A stretch of 64,000 bases of DNA from Pelomonas sp. V22 (GTDB lineage Bacteria > Pseudomonadota > Gammaproteobacteria > Burkholderiales > Burkholderiaceae_C). Below the pieces are notes generated by a model. It saw only the letters and a list, made by a program, of their open reading frames with translations. It made no database searches and was not told the origin of the DNA. Positions 32,630-41,086 of this stretch are shown in pieces. A program made the position numbers and the translations under genes. Numbering within the stretch: the stretch's first letter is position 1; every line of letters starts with the position of its first letter. The stretch spans positions 1,922,001-1,986,000 of the forward strand of contig NZ_JAGIXS010000001.1 of NCBI RefSeq assembly GCF_030014915.1. The letters run 5' to 3'.

Positions 32630-35218
32630 TCACTCCGACAACAACAGCGCCTGCTCGCCCTCGGCATCGAGCGCGGTGGGCGCAGCGCTGATCTGCCGCC
32701 ACAAGGCCTGCGCATCCAGCAGCGTCAGCATGCCCTGGCCTTCGCCACGCACCAGCTGCGGCAGGCCCACCGGGCCTTCCCGGGTGGGGCTCGCATGGAT
32801 CTTGTTCGAGGCCACGCTGAACACCTGGCCCAGCGCCTGCACCCGCAAACCGAGCCGCTGCCCGGCCGCCGTGCTGCAGACCAGCACCGGTGCATCGGCA
32901 CCGCAGGGAGCGCCGCCGAGCAGCAGGCCCATGTCCAGCACCGGCAGCATCTTGTCCTGGTGATTGATCATGCCGACCAGCACGCGCGGCGCATTCGGCA
33001 AGGCCGTCAGGCGCGGTGCCGCCAAGGCTTCCATCACCTGCGCAGCAGGCAAGCCGAGGGCGCGGCCCGACACGCTGAAACTGGCAATGTCGAGCCGGCT
33101 GACGTCCGCACCTACGGCGCTGCCCTGAGGCACGACAAAGCCCAGTTCTTCGGCAGCCTTCGACGCCAGCCGCGGGCCGAGCGGCTGTAGCACCATGGCC
33201 ACCACATCCTCGGCCGAAGCCGGCGCGCCGCGCCGGTACTCCCGATAGCCGGCAGACAAGGCCAGGCCGACGGCATGCACGACACCATCGATCTCAAGCT
33301 CCACTGACAACGACTCGCCGGCCGTGAGCAGGCTCAGCTTGGCAAGCGAGGCCGCATCGAGCGGCGCCTGCTCGCCCACGGGCCAGCGCGCACCATCGCT
33401 GCTGGACACGATACGGCCGGACCGCGTGACCAGCAGGCCGGCAGCACCCGAGCGCTGCGGCAAGGCGTCGCGCAGCATCGCGGCCAGCTGGGCATCACCG
33501 TCAAACACGATGGCAATGCCGCCGACCACGCCCTGCGCCGCGCCTGGCGCCGGCAATGAAGTCGCGTAGACGTAGGTGGACTTCTCCCCGTAAAGCGCGC
33601 TGCCTTCATGGCGCGAGACCACATGGCGCTCGCGGTCCTGCAAAGCCAGGGCCTCGGCCACCCAGGCTTCGTTCAGCTGGCGGCCCAGTTGCGCCTGCGC
33701 CTGCGCCGGATCCGAAACGGCGATGACGCGGCCCGCCGTGTCGAACACCAGCAGCAAGGCATAGACCGTGTAGAGCTGGTTGATGCGGCGCAGCACCGTC
33801 TCGGCCTCGCGCTGCGCGGTTGCGGCATCCCCGAGCGCCGCTTTCTGCAAGGCTTGCTGCAGGTTGGAATCGAGCGCCCACCAGCGCACATCGTTGGCGC
33901 GCTCGTAGAGATTGCGGTCCATGATGTCGATGGCCAGGCGGGCATGGAACAGCACCTCGTCGAACACCGCCACCAGGGCCGAGTTCTGCAGGTTGCCGAT
34001 CGCCACCTCGAAGACCTGGCGCAACTGCTGGCCGGTGCGCTCCACCTCGTTGAGCAGGGTCACGGCGAACTCGGTGCCGTCGGCCTGCTTGCGGCTGCGC
34101 AGCTTGCCGTTCCACAGCGAGCGCTGCAGGTCGAACTGGATGCGCGCCGCTTCCAGCGGGATGCCGCGCAGCTCGGCATCGAAGAGCTCGCGCGTGTCGA
34201 GGCCCGCCGCCAGGGCGGCCAGGTCCTGCTTGTCCTCGGCGTCCAACGCATCGAAGGCATGCTCGACCGGCAGCAAGGCCAGCGCCGACCAGCCCGGGCC
34301 GCGGTAGCCCTCATAGCCCGAGGCCTCGACCGACACGGCCAGGTAGTCGCGGCCGGCAAACACCAGGCGATGGCGCGCATCCACGGCCGGCAGCTCGGCG
34401 CCGGGCGGCAGTTGCCAGCGGTCGGAGCTCATCAGCACCTGGCCTTGCGCATCGCGCAGCACCAGCACGGTGCGGTCGCCCGGCTGCAGCAGTTGCTTGA
34501 ACACGCTGCGCATCTCGTCCGCCAGGCGGAAGGACAGGCACAGCACGCCCGCCGCGCCCTCGCCCGCTGCGATGGCGCTGGCATAGATCAGCCCGGTGCG
34601 GCCGCCGAGCACGCTGCTGGCGCCATACCGCTCGACGTAGGGCGTGTCGGGACGCAGGGCATCAGCGATCAGGGCATCACTGCAGGGTTGGTCTGCCACG
34701 CCACGGTCCAGCCGCGCCAACACCTGGCCCTGCGGCGACAGCACGACGATGTCGTCATAGACCGAATACTTGGCCACATAGGCCCGGAAGCGCGCTTCCA
34801 GCGCCGCCCGGCTGCTGGCCTGCTGCTCGCCGGGAACCGTATTGCGACACAGCGCCACATGCTCGCGCAGCGGACCATCGGCCGCCAGGAAGCCGACATC
34901 GGCCGTGCGCTCGAAGAGATTGCGCACCAGGATGTCGATCGCCACCTGGGCCTTGCCCTCGAGGCGCCTGACGCTGTTGTCCAACAGGCGGCGGGCCAGG
35001 CTGTCGAGCAGGGTGCCGGTGAGCGCCTGGAAAGCGCTGCGGGTATTGCCCATGTCGGCGGCCGCACCGCTCATCTGGCCCAGCAGGGCCAGGCTGTCCC
35101 ACACGCCCTGCAGACGCAGCAGGTTCTCGCGGTGCTCGTCCACCAGGCCCATCTTCGAAACGAACGGCGCTACCTCGGCCGAAAACTGCAGTCCCTTGTG
35201 CCAGACCTTGCTCATCAT
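32630..35218 (-). CDS. Double-Cache sensor protein with C-terminal CheW domain, no membrane anchor
   Basis: 862 residues. A helical start (1-45) precedes a first Cache-like sensor (about 60-300) with SVYDDIVVLSPQGQVLARLD and RTGLIYASAIAAGEG. A second sensor of the same style follows (about 380-640) with TVYALLLVFDTAGRVIAVSD and YGEKSTYVYATSLPAPG. The last 170 residues are CheW-like (PRVLVGMINHQDKMLPVLDM, GLRVQALGQVFSV). No transmembrane helix is apparent, which is unusual as Cache domains normally lie outside the membrane. It probably senses a cytoplasmic ligand and docks to a CheA kinase encoded elsewhere. Confidence 0.75.
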   Translation of the reverse strand: MMSKVWHKGLQFSAEVAPFVSKMGLVDEHRENLLRLQGVWDSLALLGQMSGAAADMGNTRSAFQALTGTLLDSLARRLLDNSVRRLEGKAQVAIDILVRNLFERTADVGFLAADGPLREHVALCRNTVPGEQQASSRAALEARFRAYVAKYSVYDDIVVLSPQGQVLARLDRGVADQPCSDALIADALRPDTPYVERYGASSVLGGRTGLIYASAIAAGEGAAGVLCLSFRLADEMRSVFKQLLQPGDRTVLVLRDAQGQVLMSSDRWQLPPGAELPAVDARHRLVFAGRDYLAVSVEASGYEGYRGPGWSALALLPVEHAFDALDAEDKQDLAALAAGLDTRELFDAELRGIPLEAARIQFDLQRSLWNGKLRSRKQADGTEFAVTLLNEVERTGQQLRQVFEVAIGNLQNSALVAVFDEVLFHARLAIDIMDRNLYERANDVRWWALDSNLQQALQKAALGDAATAQREAETVLRRINQLYTVYALLLVFDTAGRVIAVSDPAQAQAQLGRQLNEAWVAEALALQDRERHVVSRHEGSALYGEKSTYVYATSLPAPGAAQGVVGGIAIVFDGDAQLAAMLRDALPQRSGAAGLLVTRSGRIVSSSDGARWPVGEQAPLDAASLAKLSLLTAGESLSVELEIDGVVHAVGLALSAGYREYRRGAPASAEDVVAMVLQPLGPRLASKAAEELGFVVPQGSAVGADVSRLDIASFSVSGRALGLPAAQVMEALAAPRLTALPNAPRVLVGMINHQDKMLPVLDMGLLLGGAPCGADAPVLVCSTAAGQRLGLRVQALGQVFSVASNKIHASPTREGPVGLPQLVRGEGQGMLTLLDAQALWRQISAAPTALDAEGEQALLLSE

Positions 35219-35248
35219 TGCGCCATCGTGTCAGTCGTGAAATAGGAA

Positions 35249-35367
35249 GGGGCCGCCCGGCCCCGCCGCACGATAACCGCGGCACGGGTCCGCGCCAGGC
35301 GCGGCGGACCTCGCGCGTGCGCAAGGCGGCGCGTGCATCCCCGTGGTGCGGACCACCGCTCGGTGGT
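35249..35367. terminator. Two stem-loops between gph and the CheW-like gene
   Basis: GGGGCC-GCCC-GGCCCC at 35249-35264 and ACCACC-GCTC-GGTGGT at 35352-35367. The second lies 16 bp after the gph stop and is the likelier terminator for that gene. Neither has a T-run. Confidence 0.4.
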
Positions 35368-35382
35368 GCCCACTTTGGGGAT

Positions 35383-36045
35383 TCAGGCCGGCGCCGCCAG
35401 CTCTTCCAGCGAATCGATGAAGCGATCGGCATCGACCTGCTCGATGGGCTCACCGTGGTTGTAGCCATAGCGCACCAGCACCACCGGGCAGCCTGCAGCG
35501 CGCGCTGCCTTCGCATCATTGCTGGAGTCGCCAATCATCCAGCTGCCCGAAGTTGGTGCACCCAGCGCCTCACAGGTCTTGATGAGCGGCAGCGGGTCGG
35601 GCTTCTTGCGCTCGAAATCGTCGCCGCCGAAGACCTGGTCGAAGAAGCCCTCCAGCCCTTTGCGCCGCAAGAGTTCGCGGGCAAAGCGGGCCGGCTTGTT
35701 GGTCAGGCAGGCCATCGGCAGGCCCTTGCTCCTCAGCGCCTGCAAGCCCGCCAGCACGCCGGGGAAGACGTCTGAATGCTCGCCGTTCGCCGCCTCGTAA
35801 TGCTGCTGGTAGCGGGCCCAGGCCTCGACGTACAGCGCCGCATCGGCACCCACCTCGGCCAGCGTGCTGCGTATCAGATGCTCGCTGCCCTGGCCCACGG
35901 TGCGCTCGATGAAGGAGCGGTCCACGGTTCGCTGACCGAGCTCGGTCAGCACCTGGTTCAGCACGAAATGGAAGTCGCCGAGCGTGTCGACCAGGGTGCC
36001 GTCCAGGTCGATCAGAAAGGCTTGTGGCGGCGGCAGTGGGTTCAC
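35383..36045 (-). CDS. gph: Phosphoglycolate phosphatase, HAD superfamily
   Basis: 220 residues from a GTG at 36045; an ATG at 36111 would add 22 residues of poor quality. HAD motif I FLIDLDGTLVDT, motif II CLTNKP, the Lys in the ERKKPDPLPL stretch and motif IV GDSSNDAKAARAAG are all present. Gph removes phosphate from 2-phosphoglycolate formed in DNA repair or oxygenation. In many bacteria it stands close to trpE, as here (about 3.7 kb away). The start remains uncertain because neither candidate has a good ribosome-binding site. Confidence 0.88.
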   Translation of the reverse strand: MNPLPPPQAFLIDLDGTLVDTLGDFHFVLNQVLTELGQRTVDRSFIERTVGQGSEHLIRSTLAEVGADAALYVEAWARYQQHYEAANGEHSDVFPGVLAGLQALRSKGLPMACLTNKPARFARELLRRKGLEGFFDQVFGGDDFERKKPDPLPLIKTCEALGAPTSGSWMIGDSSNDAKAARAAGCPVVLVRYGYNHGEPIEQVDADRFIDSLEELAAPA

Positions 36046-36115
36046 GGTGGCGGGGCGGGCTGTCTGTAGAAGACCCGGATTCTGCCCGCACCGCCGCTGC
36101 CGGCCTGTCACATGA

Positions 36116-36142
36116 ACTGTTTATACTGTTTATACCGTTTCA
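36116..36142. promoter_or_regulatory. Three 9-bp tandem repeats in the promoter of the H1-like gene
   Basis: ACTGTTTAT at 36116 and 36125, followed by ACCGTTTCA at 36134, ending 19 bp before the gene start. RHH proteins often bind short tandem sites in their own promoters, so autoregulation is plausible. The repeats also contain TTTATA-like AT-rich stretches that could be the promoter. Confidence 0.5.
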
Positions 36143-36161
36143 ACCCACAGGGAGCACGACC

Positions 36162-36602
36162 ATGTCAAAGACCAAGAATTCCAGCACCGAAGCCGGCAGC
36201 AAGATCAAGCTGGTGCGCGACAGCTTCACCATGCCCAAGGACGAGTACGCGCAGATTGACGCACTCAAGCAGCGCGCCGCCGCCAAGGCTCGCGTGGTGA
36301 AGAAGAGCGAGATCCTGCGCGCCGGCATCGCGGCACTGGCTGGCCTCTCCGATGCCGCCCTGCTCGCCGCCCTGGCTGCTGTGCCCAGCCTGAAGACCGG
36401 CCGCCCCAAGCAGGAAGCCGCACCTGAATCGGCCAAGCCGGCCGCCAAAGCTGCCGTCAAGCCCACCGCAAAACCTGCGGCCAAGCCCCTGGGCAAGAAG
36501 ATCGCAAAGCCCGTGGCGAAGCCGGCTGTGAAGCCAGTTGCGAAGCCCGCTGCCAAGCCTGCGGCCAAGAAGGCCGCACCGAGCACAGCCAAGCGCGCCT
36601 GA
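36162..36602 (+). CDS. RHH-like DNA-binding protein with histone-H1-like AKP tail
   Basis: 146 residues; start supported by GGAG 7 bp upstream. The N-terminal part (KLVRDSFTMPKDEYAQIDAL, then KARVVKKSEILRAGIAAL) fits a ribbon-helix-helix fold: a beta strand and two helices ending in the typical SEILRAGI. From about residue 88 the chain is a low-complexity series of AKPAxK units like the tail of eukaryotic H1 or bacterial H1-like proteins. It probably binds DNA broadly and may be nucleoid-associated. The tandem 9-bp repeats lie just upstream. Confidence 0.75.
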   Translation: MSKTKNSSTEAGSKIKLVRDSFTMPKDEYAQIDALKQRAAAKARVVKKSEILRAGIAALAGLSDAALLAALAAVPSLKTGRPKQEAAPESAKPAAKAAVKPTAKPAAKPLGKKIAKPVAKPAVKPVAKPAAKPAAKKAAPSTAKRA

Positions 36603-36611
36603 GCTTAAAAC

Positions 36612-36642
36612 GATGACGCTGGCCGGAGCAGCCGGCGTCATC
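36612..36642. terminator. Stem-loop after the H1-like gene
   Basis: GATGACGC (36612-36619) and GCGTCATC (36635-36642) with further GGC/GCC pairing inside, 9 bp after the stop. There is no T-run on the plus strand, but on the minus strand TTTT follows the stem. Possibly a bidirectional terminator. Confidence 0.45.
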
Positions 36643-36685
36643 TGCACTCGCTAGCATGGCGATCCGCGCGCCCCGAGACATCGCC

Positions 36686-37735
36686 ATGAACGAGCCCCAC
36701 AAGCCCCAGCCCTCTTCTTCGCTGCTGTCGTCCAGCTATGGCGCCGACGAGCATGGCCTGATCTGCGGCTACCGCTTCCTGGCGGAAGGGCCGGCCCAGC
36801 CGCTGGGTTCCGACGAGGCCCTCCGCCAGCTTGGCGCGGGCAGCGCGGGCGGCGGCTTCCTCTGGCTGCACTTCAATCTCTCCCATGCGCGCGCCGAAGC
36901 CTGGCTGCGCCGCCACGGCGGCCTGAGCGAGGCCTTCTTCGAAGCGCTCAGCGAGGGCTCGCGCTCCTCGCGCATCGAGCGCGACGGCGATGCCTTGTTC
37001 GCCGTGGTCAACGATGTGACCTTTGATTTCTCCTTCGACGCCGGCGACGTGGCCACGCTGTGGGTCCATGTGCGCGACGGCCTGGTGATCAGCGCCCGCC
37101 GCCATCCGCTGCGCTCGGTTGACCGGCTGCGCGCCGATGTGAAGGGCGGCGAATGCCTGGTCTCGCCGGTGGCCTTGCTGGACCACCTGCTGCGCGACCA
37201 GGCCGACGAGCTCCTGCGCATCGTGCGCACCGCCACCGACCGCGTGGACGACATCGAGGACGCCGTGCTGGCCGGCCAGGCCCTGCGCCACGGCAGCGAG
37301 CTCGCGCAACTGCGCCGCCTGATGGTGAGGCTGCAGCGCTGGCTGGCACCCGAGCCCAGCGCGCTGATGCGCATGCTGGGCAACCCGCCGGCCTGGGTCA
37401 GCGCGGGCGACACCGAGCGCATGCGCCAGTCCAGCGAAGAGTTCGCCGTCGTGCTGCGCGACATAGGTGCGCTGCAGGAGCGCATCAAGCTCTTGCAGGA
37501 AGAAGCCACCTCGCGCGTGGCCGAAGAAAACAACCGCAGCCTGTTCACGCTGACCATGGTCACCGTGCTGGCCCTGCCGATCAACCTGATCGCCGGCCTG
37601 CTGGGCATGAACGTGGGCGGCATCCCGCTGGCAGATCACGCGCATGGCTTTGTGCTGGTGGTGCTCCTGATCACCGCCATCACCGCCCTGCTGGGCTGGA
37701 CGCTGTGGCGCCGCATCCGCCGGCCGCACGACTGA
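36686..37735 (+). CDS. zntB: CorA-family zinc/magnesium transporter, ZntB type
   Basis: 349 residues from the ATG at 36686 (an ATG at 36656 is also in frame). Large cytoplasmic N-terminal domain, then a long helix with LLQEEATSRVAEENNRSLF and two C-terminal TM segments. The pore signature is GMNVGGIP, as in ZntB, where zinc uptake with protons has been shown; Mg transport is the alternative. It is separate from the lipid-related genes that follow. No unusual feature. Confidence 0.85.
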   Translation: MNEPHKPQPSSSLLSSSYGADEHGLICGYRFLAEGPAQPLGSDEALRQLGAGSAGGGFLWLHFNLSHARAEAWLRRHGGLSEAFFEALSEGSRSSRIERDGDALFAVVNDVTFDFSFDAGDVATLWVHVRDGLVISARRHPLRSVDRLRADVKGGECLVSPVALLDHLLRDQADELLRIVRTATDRVDDIEDAVLAGQALRHGSELAQLRRLMVRLQRWLAPEPSALMRMLGNPPAWVSAGDTERMRQSSEEFAVVLRDIGALQERIKLLQEEATSRVAEENNRSLFTLTMVTVLALPINLIAGLLGMNVGGIPLADHAHGFVLVVLLITAITALLGWTLWRRIRRPHD

Positions 37736-37753
37736 GTGCGCTGCCACGGCCGC

Positions 37754-37780
37754 GTCATGCGGCCTTCACGGCGGTTTCAT
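37754..37780 (+). promoter_or_regulatory. Pho-box-like array upstream of lplT
   Basis: GTCAT (37754), TTCAC (37765) and TTCAT (37776) repeat at 11-bp steps, the period of PhoB direct repeats (CTGTCAT plus 4). A further GTCAT at 37789 is out of step by 2 bp. It ends about 25 bp before the lplT start. Confidence 0.45.
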
Positions 37781-37802
37781 GCGCGGCCGTCATGCTGAGG
37801 AC

Positions 37803-39077
37803 ATGTTGCTACCCGAGCAAGGGCGCGCCGCCCTGCCGCGCGGCTTTCATCTGCTGATCGCGACGCAGTTCTTTTCGTCCCTGGCCGACAACGCGCTGCT
37901 GATCGTCACCATCGCCCTGCTAGACGAGCGCGGCCTGCCGCTGTGGTGGGCGCCGCTCTTGAAGCTCGGCTTCACGCTGTCCTATGTGCTGCTGGCGCCC
38001 TTCGTGGGCGCGCTGGCAGATGCCGTCCCCAAGCGCCGGTTGATGGCCTGGATGAACGCGACCAAGATCGTCGGCCTCATCGCCCTGATGGCGGGCCTGC
38101 ATCCGGTGGCGGCCTTCGTCATCGTCGGCCTGGGCGCGGCCGGCTATGCACCGGCCAAGTACGGCTTGCTGACCGAGCTGGTCGGGCCCGAGCAGCTGGT
38201 GCGGGCCAATGGCTGGCTGGAGGTCTCGGTGGTCTGCGCTGCCCTGCTGGGCGCCATGGTCGGCGGCCTGCTGGTCAGCTCGTGGTGGCTGGAAAGCGGC
38301 CTGCACCAGCAATTGCTGGCCATGGCACCCGAGGCCGACCGCTACCTGCCCTCGCTCGCCCTGCTGCTGCTGGTCTATGCCATGGCCAGCGGGCTCAACC
38401 TCGGCGTGCCCGACAGCGGCGCCCGCTACCCGGCTTGCGGCTTCCACCCCGGAGCGCTGCTGCGCGATTTCTCGGCCGACCAGCGCAGGCTCTGGCGCGA
38501 CGCCGACGGCGGCCTCTCGCTGGCCGTGACCACGATCTTCTGGGGCCTCGGTGCCACGCTGCAATTCGCCGTGCTGCGCTGGGCCGAAGACATCCTGCGC
38601 CTGCCCCTGAACCAGGCCGCCTACCTGCAGGCCGCCGTGGCCGTGGGCGTGGTGCTGGGTGCCAGCGCTGCCGGCCGCTGGGTGCCGCTCACGGCCGCCA
38701 AGCGCATGCTGGTGTTTGGCGTGGTGCTGGGCCTTCTGATGCCGGTACTGGCACTGACGGCCAACCTGATGCTCGCCATCGGCCTGCTGGTGCTGACCGG
38801 CGCTGTGGGCGGCCTGCTGGTCGTTCCCCTGAATGCGCTCCTGCAGCATCGCGGCTTCGTGCTGCTGAGCGCCGGCCGCTCGATCGCCGTGCAGGGTTTC
38901 AACGAGAACGCCAGCGTGCTGGCCATGCTGGCCGGCTATGCGCTGCTGCTGTGGGGCGGCCTCCCCATCGCGCCGCTGATGGCGGTCTTCGGTGCCGGCA
39001 TCGCCAGCGGCATCCTCCTCTTGATCTGGCGCGAGCAGCGCCGCGCAGCGCGTGCCGCCACGCTCAGCGGCTGCTGA
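37803..39077 (+). CDS. lplT: Lysophospholipid transporter, major facilitator family
   Basis: 424 residues from the ATG at 37803 (an earlier ATG at 37779 exists; GAGGA sits very close to 37803, so the start is not certain). About 12 TM helices, with LLIATQFFSSLADNALLIVT, the loop GALADAVPKRRLMAWMN and YAPAKYGLLTELVGPEQLV as in LplT. It flips lysophospholipids from the outer to the inner leaflet for re-acylation. In many bacteria it is fused to or next to an acyltransferase; none is seen here. The 3' end overlaps the convergent glycosyltransferase gene by 14 bp. Confidence 0.88.
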   Translation: MLLPEQGRAALPRGFHLLIATQFFSSLADNALLIVTIALLDERGLPLWWAPLLKLGFTLSYVLLAPFVGALADAVPKRRLMAWMNATKIVGLIALMAGLHPVAAFVIVGLGAAGYAPAKYGLLTELVGPEQLVRANGWLEVSVVCAALLGAMVGGLLVSSWWLESGLHQQLLAMAPEADRYLPSLALLLLVYAMASGLNLGVPDSGARYPACGFHPGALLRDFSADQRRLWRDADGGLSLAVTTIFWGLGATLQFAVLRWAEDILRLPLNQAAYLQAAVAVGVVLGASAAGRWVPLTAAKRMLVFGVVLGLLMPVLALTANLMLAIGLLVLTGAVGGLLVVPLNALLQHRGFVLLSAGRSIAVQGFNENASVLAMLAGYALLLWGGLPIAPLMAVFGAGIASGILLLIWREQRRAARAATLSGC

Positions 39078-40305
39078 GCGACAGGGCCGAGGCGCCCGGC
39101 TGTGCGTGGCGTATCACCTCGTTCAGCGCCGACTCGAACTGCAGCACGACCTGGTTCCAGTCCTGACCTAGAGCCCGCTGGCGGGCCATCAGGCCGGCCC
39201 GGCGCCATTGCGCCGGCTCCTCGCCGGCCAGCGCGGCAGCGGCGGCGATGAAGGCGGCGTTGTCGCCCATGGGCGCGAGGCGGCCCTGCTCACCATCGCT
39301 GATCAGCTCGGCCGCTGCGGCATAGCCAAAGGCCAGCACCGGCAGGCCGCTGGCCATGGCCTCGATGGTGACGTTGCCGAAGGTCTCGGTCAGGCTGGGG
39401 AACAGGAACAGGTCGGCCGAGGCGTAATGCGCCGCCAGCGCCTGGCCGCTCTGCTGGCCGGCAAAGATCGCGTCCGGGCAGCGCTGCTGCAAGGCCTGGC
39501 GCAAGGGGCCATCGCCGACCAGCAGCAAGCGCGCTGCTGGCCTGCGGGCCTTGAAGGCCTGGTAGGCGGCCAGCAAGGTGTCGAGGTTCTTCTCGGGCGC
39601 GAGCCGGCCCACGCAGGCCAGCAACGGATCATCCGGGCCGAGGCCCCAACCCGCGCGCAGCGCCTCGCTGCGCTGCGCCGGATCAAAGCGCCCCAGGTCC
39701 ACGCCGCGCGACACCACACGCAGGCCGCGAAAGCCCAGCCGGTCCAGTTCGGCGCGCAGCGCCTCGGTCGGCACCATCGTGCAATGCGCGCGGTTATGGA
39801 ACTTGCGCAGGTAGGCCATGATGGGCTTGTGCAGCCAGCCTATGCCGTAGTGGCGGCTGTAGGCATGGAAGTTGGTGCGGAAGTCTGAGCTGACCGGCAG
39901 CTGCAGCTGCAGCGCCGCCTGCAGGGCCGACCAGCCCAGCGGCCCCTCCGTGGCGATGTGGACCAGGTCGGGCCGCTGGTGAGCCCACAGCTGCTTCAGG
40001 AAGCGCCGCGAAGGCATGCCCATGCGCAGGTTGGGGTAGCGCGGTATGGGCATGCCGCGCGTCAGCACCTGCTCAAGGCCGCCGCCGGCCAGCGCTTGCG
40101 CGTCGCCGATCTGGCGAGGCCGCACCAGCTGGATGTCGTGGTTGCGCTGCTGCAGGCCCTCGACGATGCGGGCCATGGTCAGCGCCACGCCGTTGACCTC
40201 GGGCGGATAGGTTTCGGTGACCACGGCCACGCGCAAGCTGCGATGCAGCGCCGGCAGGTGATCGACGATCAGTTGGGCGGCATCGGGTTCTTGCATGGGC
40301 CGCAT
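39064..40305 (-). CDS. GT4-family glycosyltransferase, probably a glycolipid synthase
   Basis: 413 residues from the ATG at 40305 with AAGG upstream; a TTG at 40326 is less likely. GT-B fold: N-terminal RVAVVTETYPPEVNGVALTM, then SSDFRTNFHAYSRHYG, and a C-terminal donor domain LLACVGRLAPEKNLDTLLAA with the EX7E motif in PSLTETFGNVTIEAMASGLP. The family includes bacterial diacylglycerol glycosyltransferases that make sugar lipids in place of phospholipids under phosphate shortage. The nearby ugd (UDP-glucuronate) and the shared Pho-box-like array support glucuronosyl-lipid synthesis. The acceptor is inferred. Confidence 0.8.
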   Translation of the reverse strand: MRPMQEPDAAQLIVDHLPALHRSLRVAVVTETYPPEVNGVALTMARIVEGLQQRNHDIQLVRPRQIGDAQALAGGGLEQVLTRGMPIPRYPNLRMGMPSRRFLKQLWAHQRPDLVHIATEGPLGWSALQAALQLQLPVSSDFRTNFHAYSRHYGIGWLHKPIMAYLRKFHNRAHCTMVPTEALRAELDRLGFRGLRVVSRGVDLGRFDPAQRSEALRAGWGLGPDDPLLACVGRLAPEKNLDTLLAAYQAFKARRPAARLLLVGDGPLRQALQQRCPDAIFAGQQSGQALAAHYASADLFLFPSLTETFGNVTIEAMASGLPVLAFGYAAAAELISDGEQGRLAPMGDNAAFIAAAAALAGEEPAQWRRAGLMARQRALGQDWNQVVLQFESALNEVIRHAQPGASALSLSSR

Positions 40306-40367
40306 GCTGACTGCCTTGCGCAACAAAACCGTGACAGGCCTGTGCCAAGGCCCGCCGACGCCAATCC

Positions 40368-40394
40368 GTCATCGCTCGGTCACCGGCGAGTCAC
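40368..40394. promoter_or_regulatory. Pho-box-like array between the glycosyltransferase and membrane-protein genes
   Basis: GTCAT (40368), GTCAC (40379) and GTCAC (40390) at exact 11-bp steps in the divergent gap. On the other strand CTGTCAC (reverse complement of 40331-40337) also matches a PhoB half-site. Such an array could serve both divergent genes. Confidence 0.55.
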
Positions 40395-40473
40395 GCCAAT
40401 TGCGCAGCATGCGACGCGCCACCGGGTCCGCCGGTGCTCCTCCCCCATCCACCGTTCTGCCAACGAGGTGAGC

Positions 40474-41082
40474 GTGAATCCTTTCTTCGAAACCCTGAAC
40501 ACCCAGCGCTGGGACGACCACCGCTTCTACCACCAGAGCCGCATCAACCAGAGCCTGCACCTGGTCAGCGCGCTGTGCTTCCTCGCGTCCTATGCCCTGC
40601 TCTTCATCGACCCGGCCAGCGCTGCGCTGCTGGCCTGGGGCGTCTCGATGAGCATGCGCCAGGCCGGCCATTTCTTCTTCGAGCCGCGCGGCTACGACGA
40701 GGTGAACCAGGTCACCGATGCCTACAAGGAAGAGGTCAAGGTCGGCTACAACATCCGCCGCAAGATCGTGCTGATGAGCGCCTGGGCCCTGCTGCCCGTG
40801 CTGCTGTGGCTGCAGCCCTCGCTGTTCGGCCTGATCGAGCCGGCCACGGACTTCAAGGACTACCTGCACGACGTGGGTATCGCCTGGCTGACGCTGGGCG
40901 TGACCGGCCTCGCCTTCCGCGTGTTGCAGCTGTGGCTGCGCGACGGCCTGATGGTCGGCCTGGCCTGGGCCTTCAAGATCATCACCGACCCGCTGTACGA
41001 CGTGCGCCTGTACTGGAAGTCGCCCCTCTACCTCTTGAAGGGCGAGCTGCTCGATCCGATGCCGCATGCGCGGCAGCACTGA
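40474..41082 (+). CDS. Uncharacterised membrane protein with conserved His pairs
   Basis: 202 residues from the GTG at 40474 (GAGG 7 bp upstream). The N-terminus has DDHRFYHQSRINQSLHLVSA, and after the first TM pair comes MRQAGHFFFEPRGYDEVNQV. Three or four TM helices in all. The clustered His near helix ends resemble membrane di-iron fatty-acid hydroxylases or Mpo1-like proteins, but spacing is not decisive and I do not assign a reaction. It is divergent from the glycosyltransferase with a Pho-box-like array between, so lipid modification under phosphate stress is a fair guess. Confidence 0.6.
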   Translation: MNPFFETLNTQRWDDHRFYHQSRINQSLHLVSALCFLASYALLFIDPASAALLAWGVSMSMRQAGHFFFEPRGYDEVNQVTDAYKEEVKVGYNIRRKIVLMSAWALLPVLLWLQPSLFGLIEPATDFKDYLHDVGIAWLTLGVTGLAFRVLQLWLRDGLMVGLAWAFKIITDPLYDVRLYWKSPLYLLKGELLDPMPHARQH

Positions 41083-41086
41083 AGCT

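Noticed and set aside
31765..32715. A 316-codon minus-strand frame upstream of trpE
   Set aside because: Most of it is antisense to the chalcone-isomerase-like gene; only the last 26 codons, the leader peptide, are supported.
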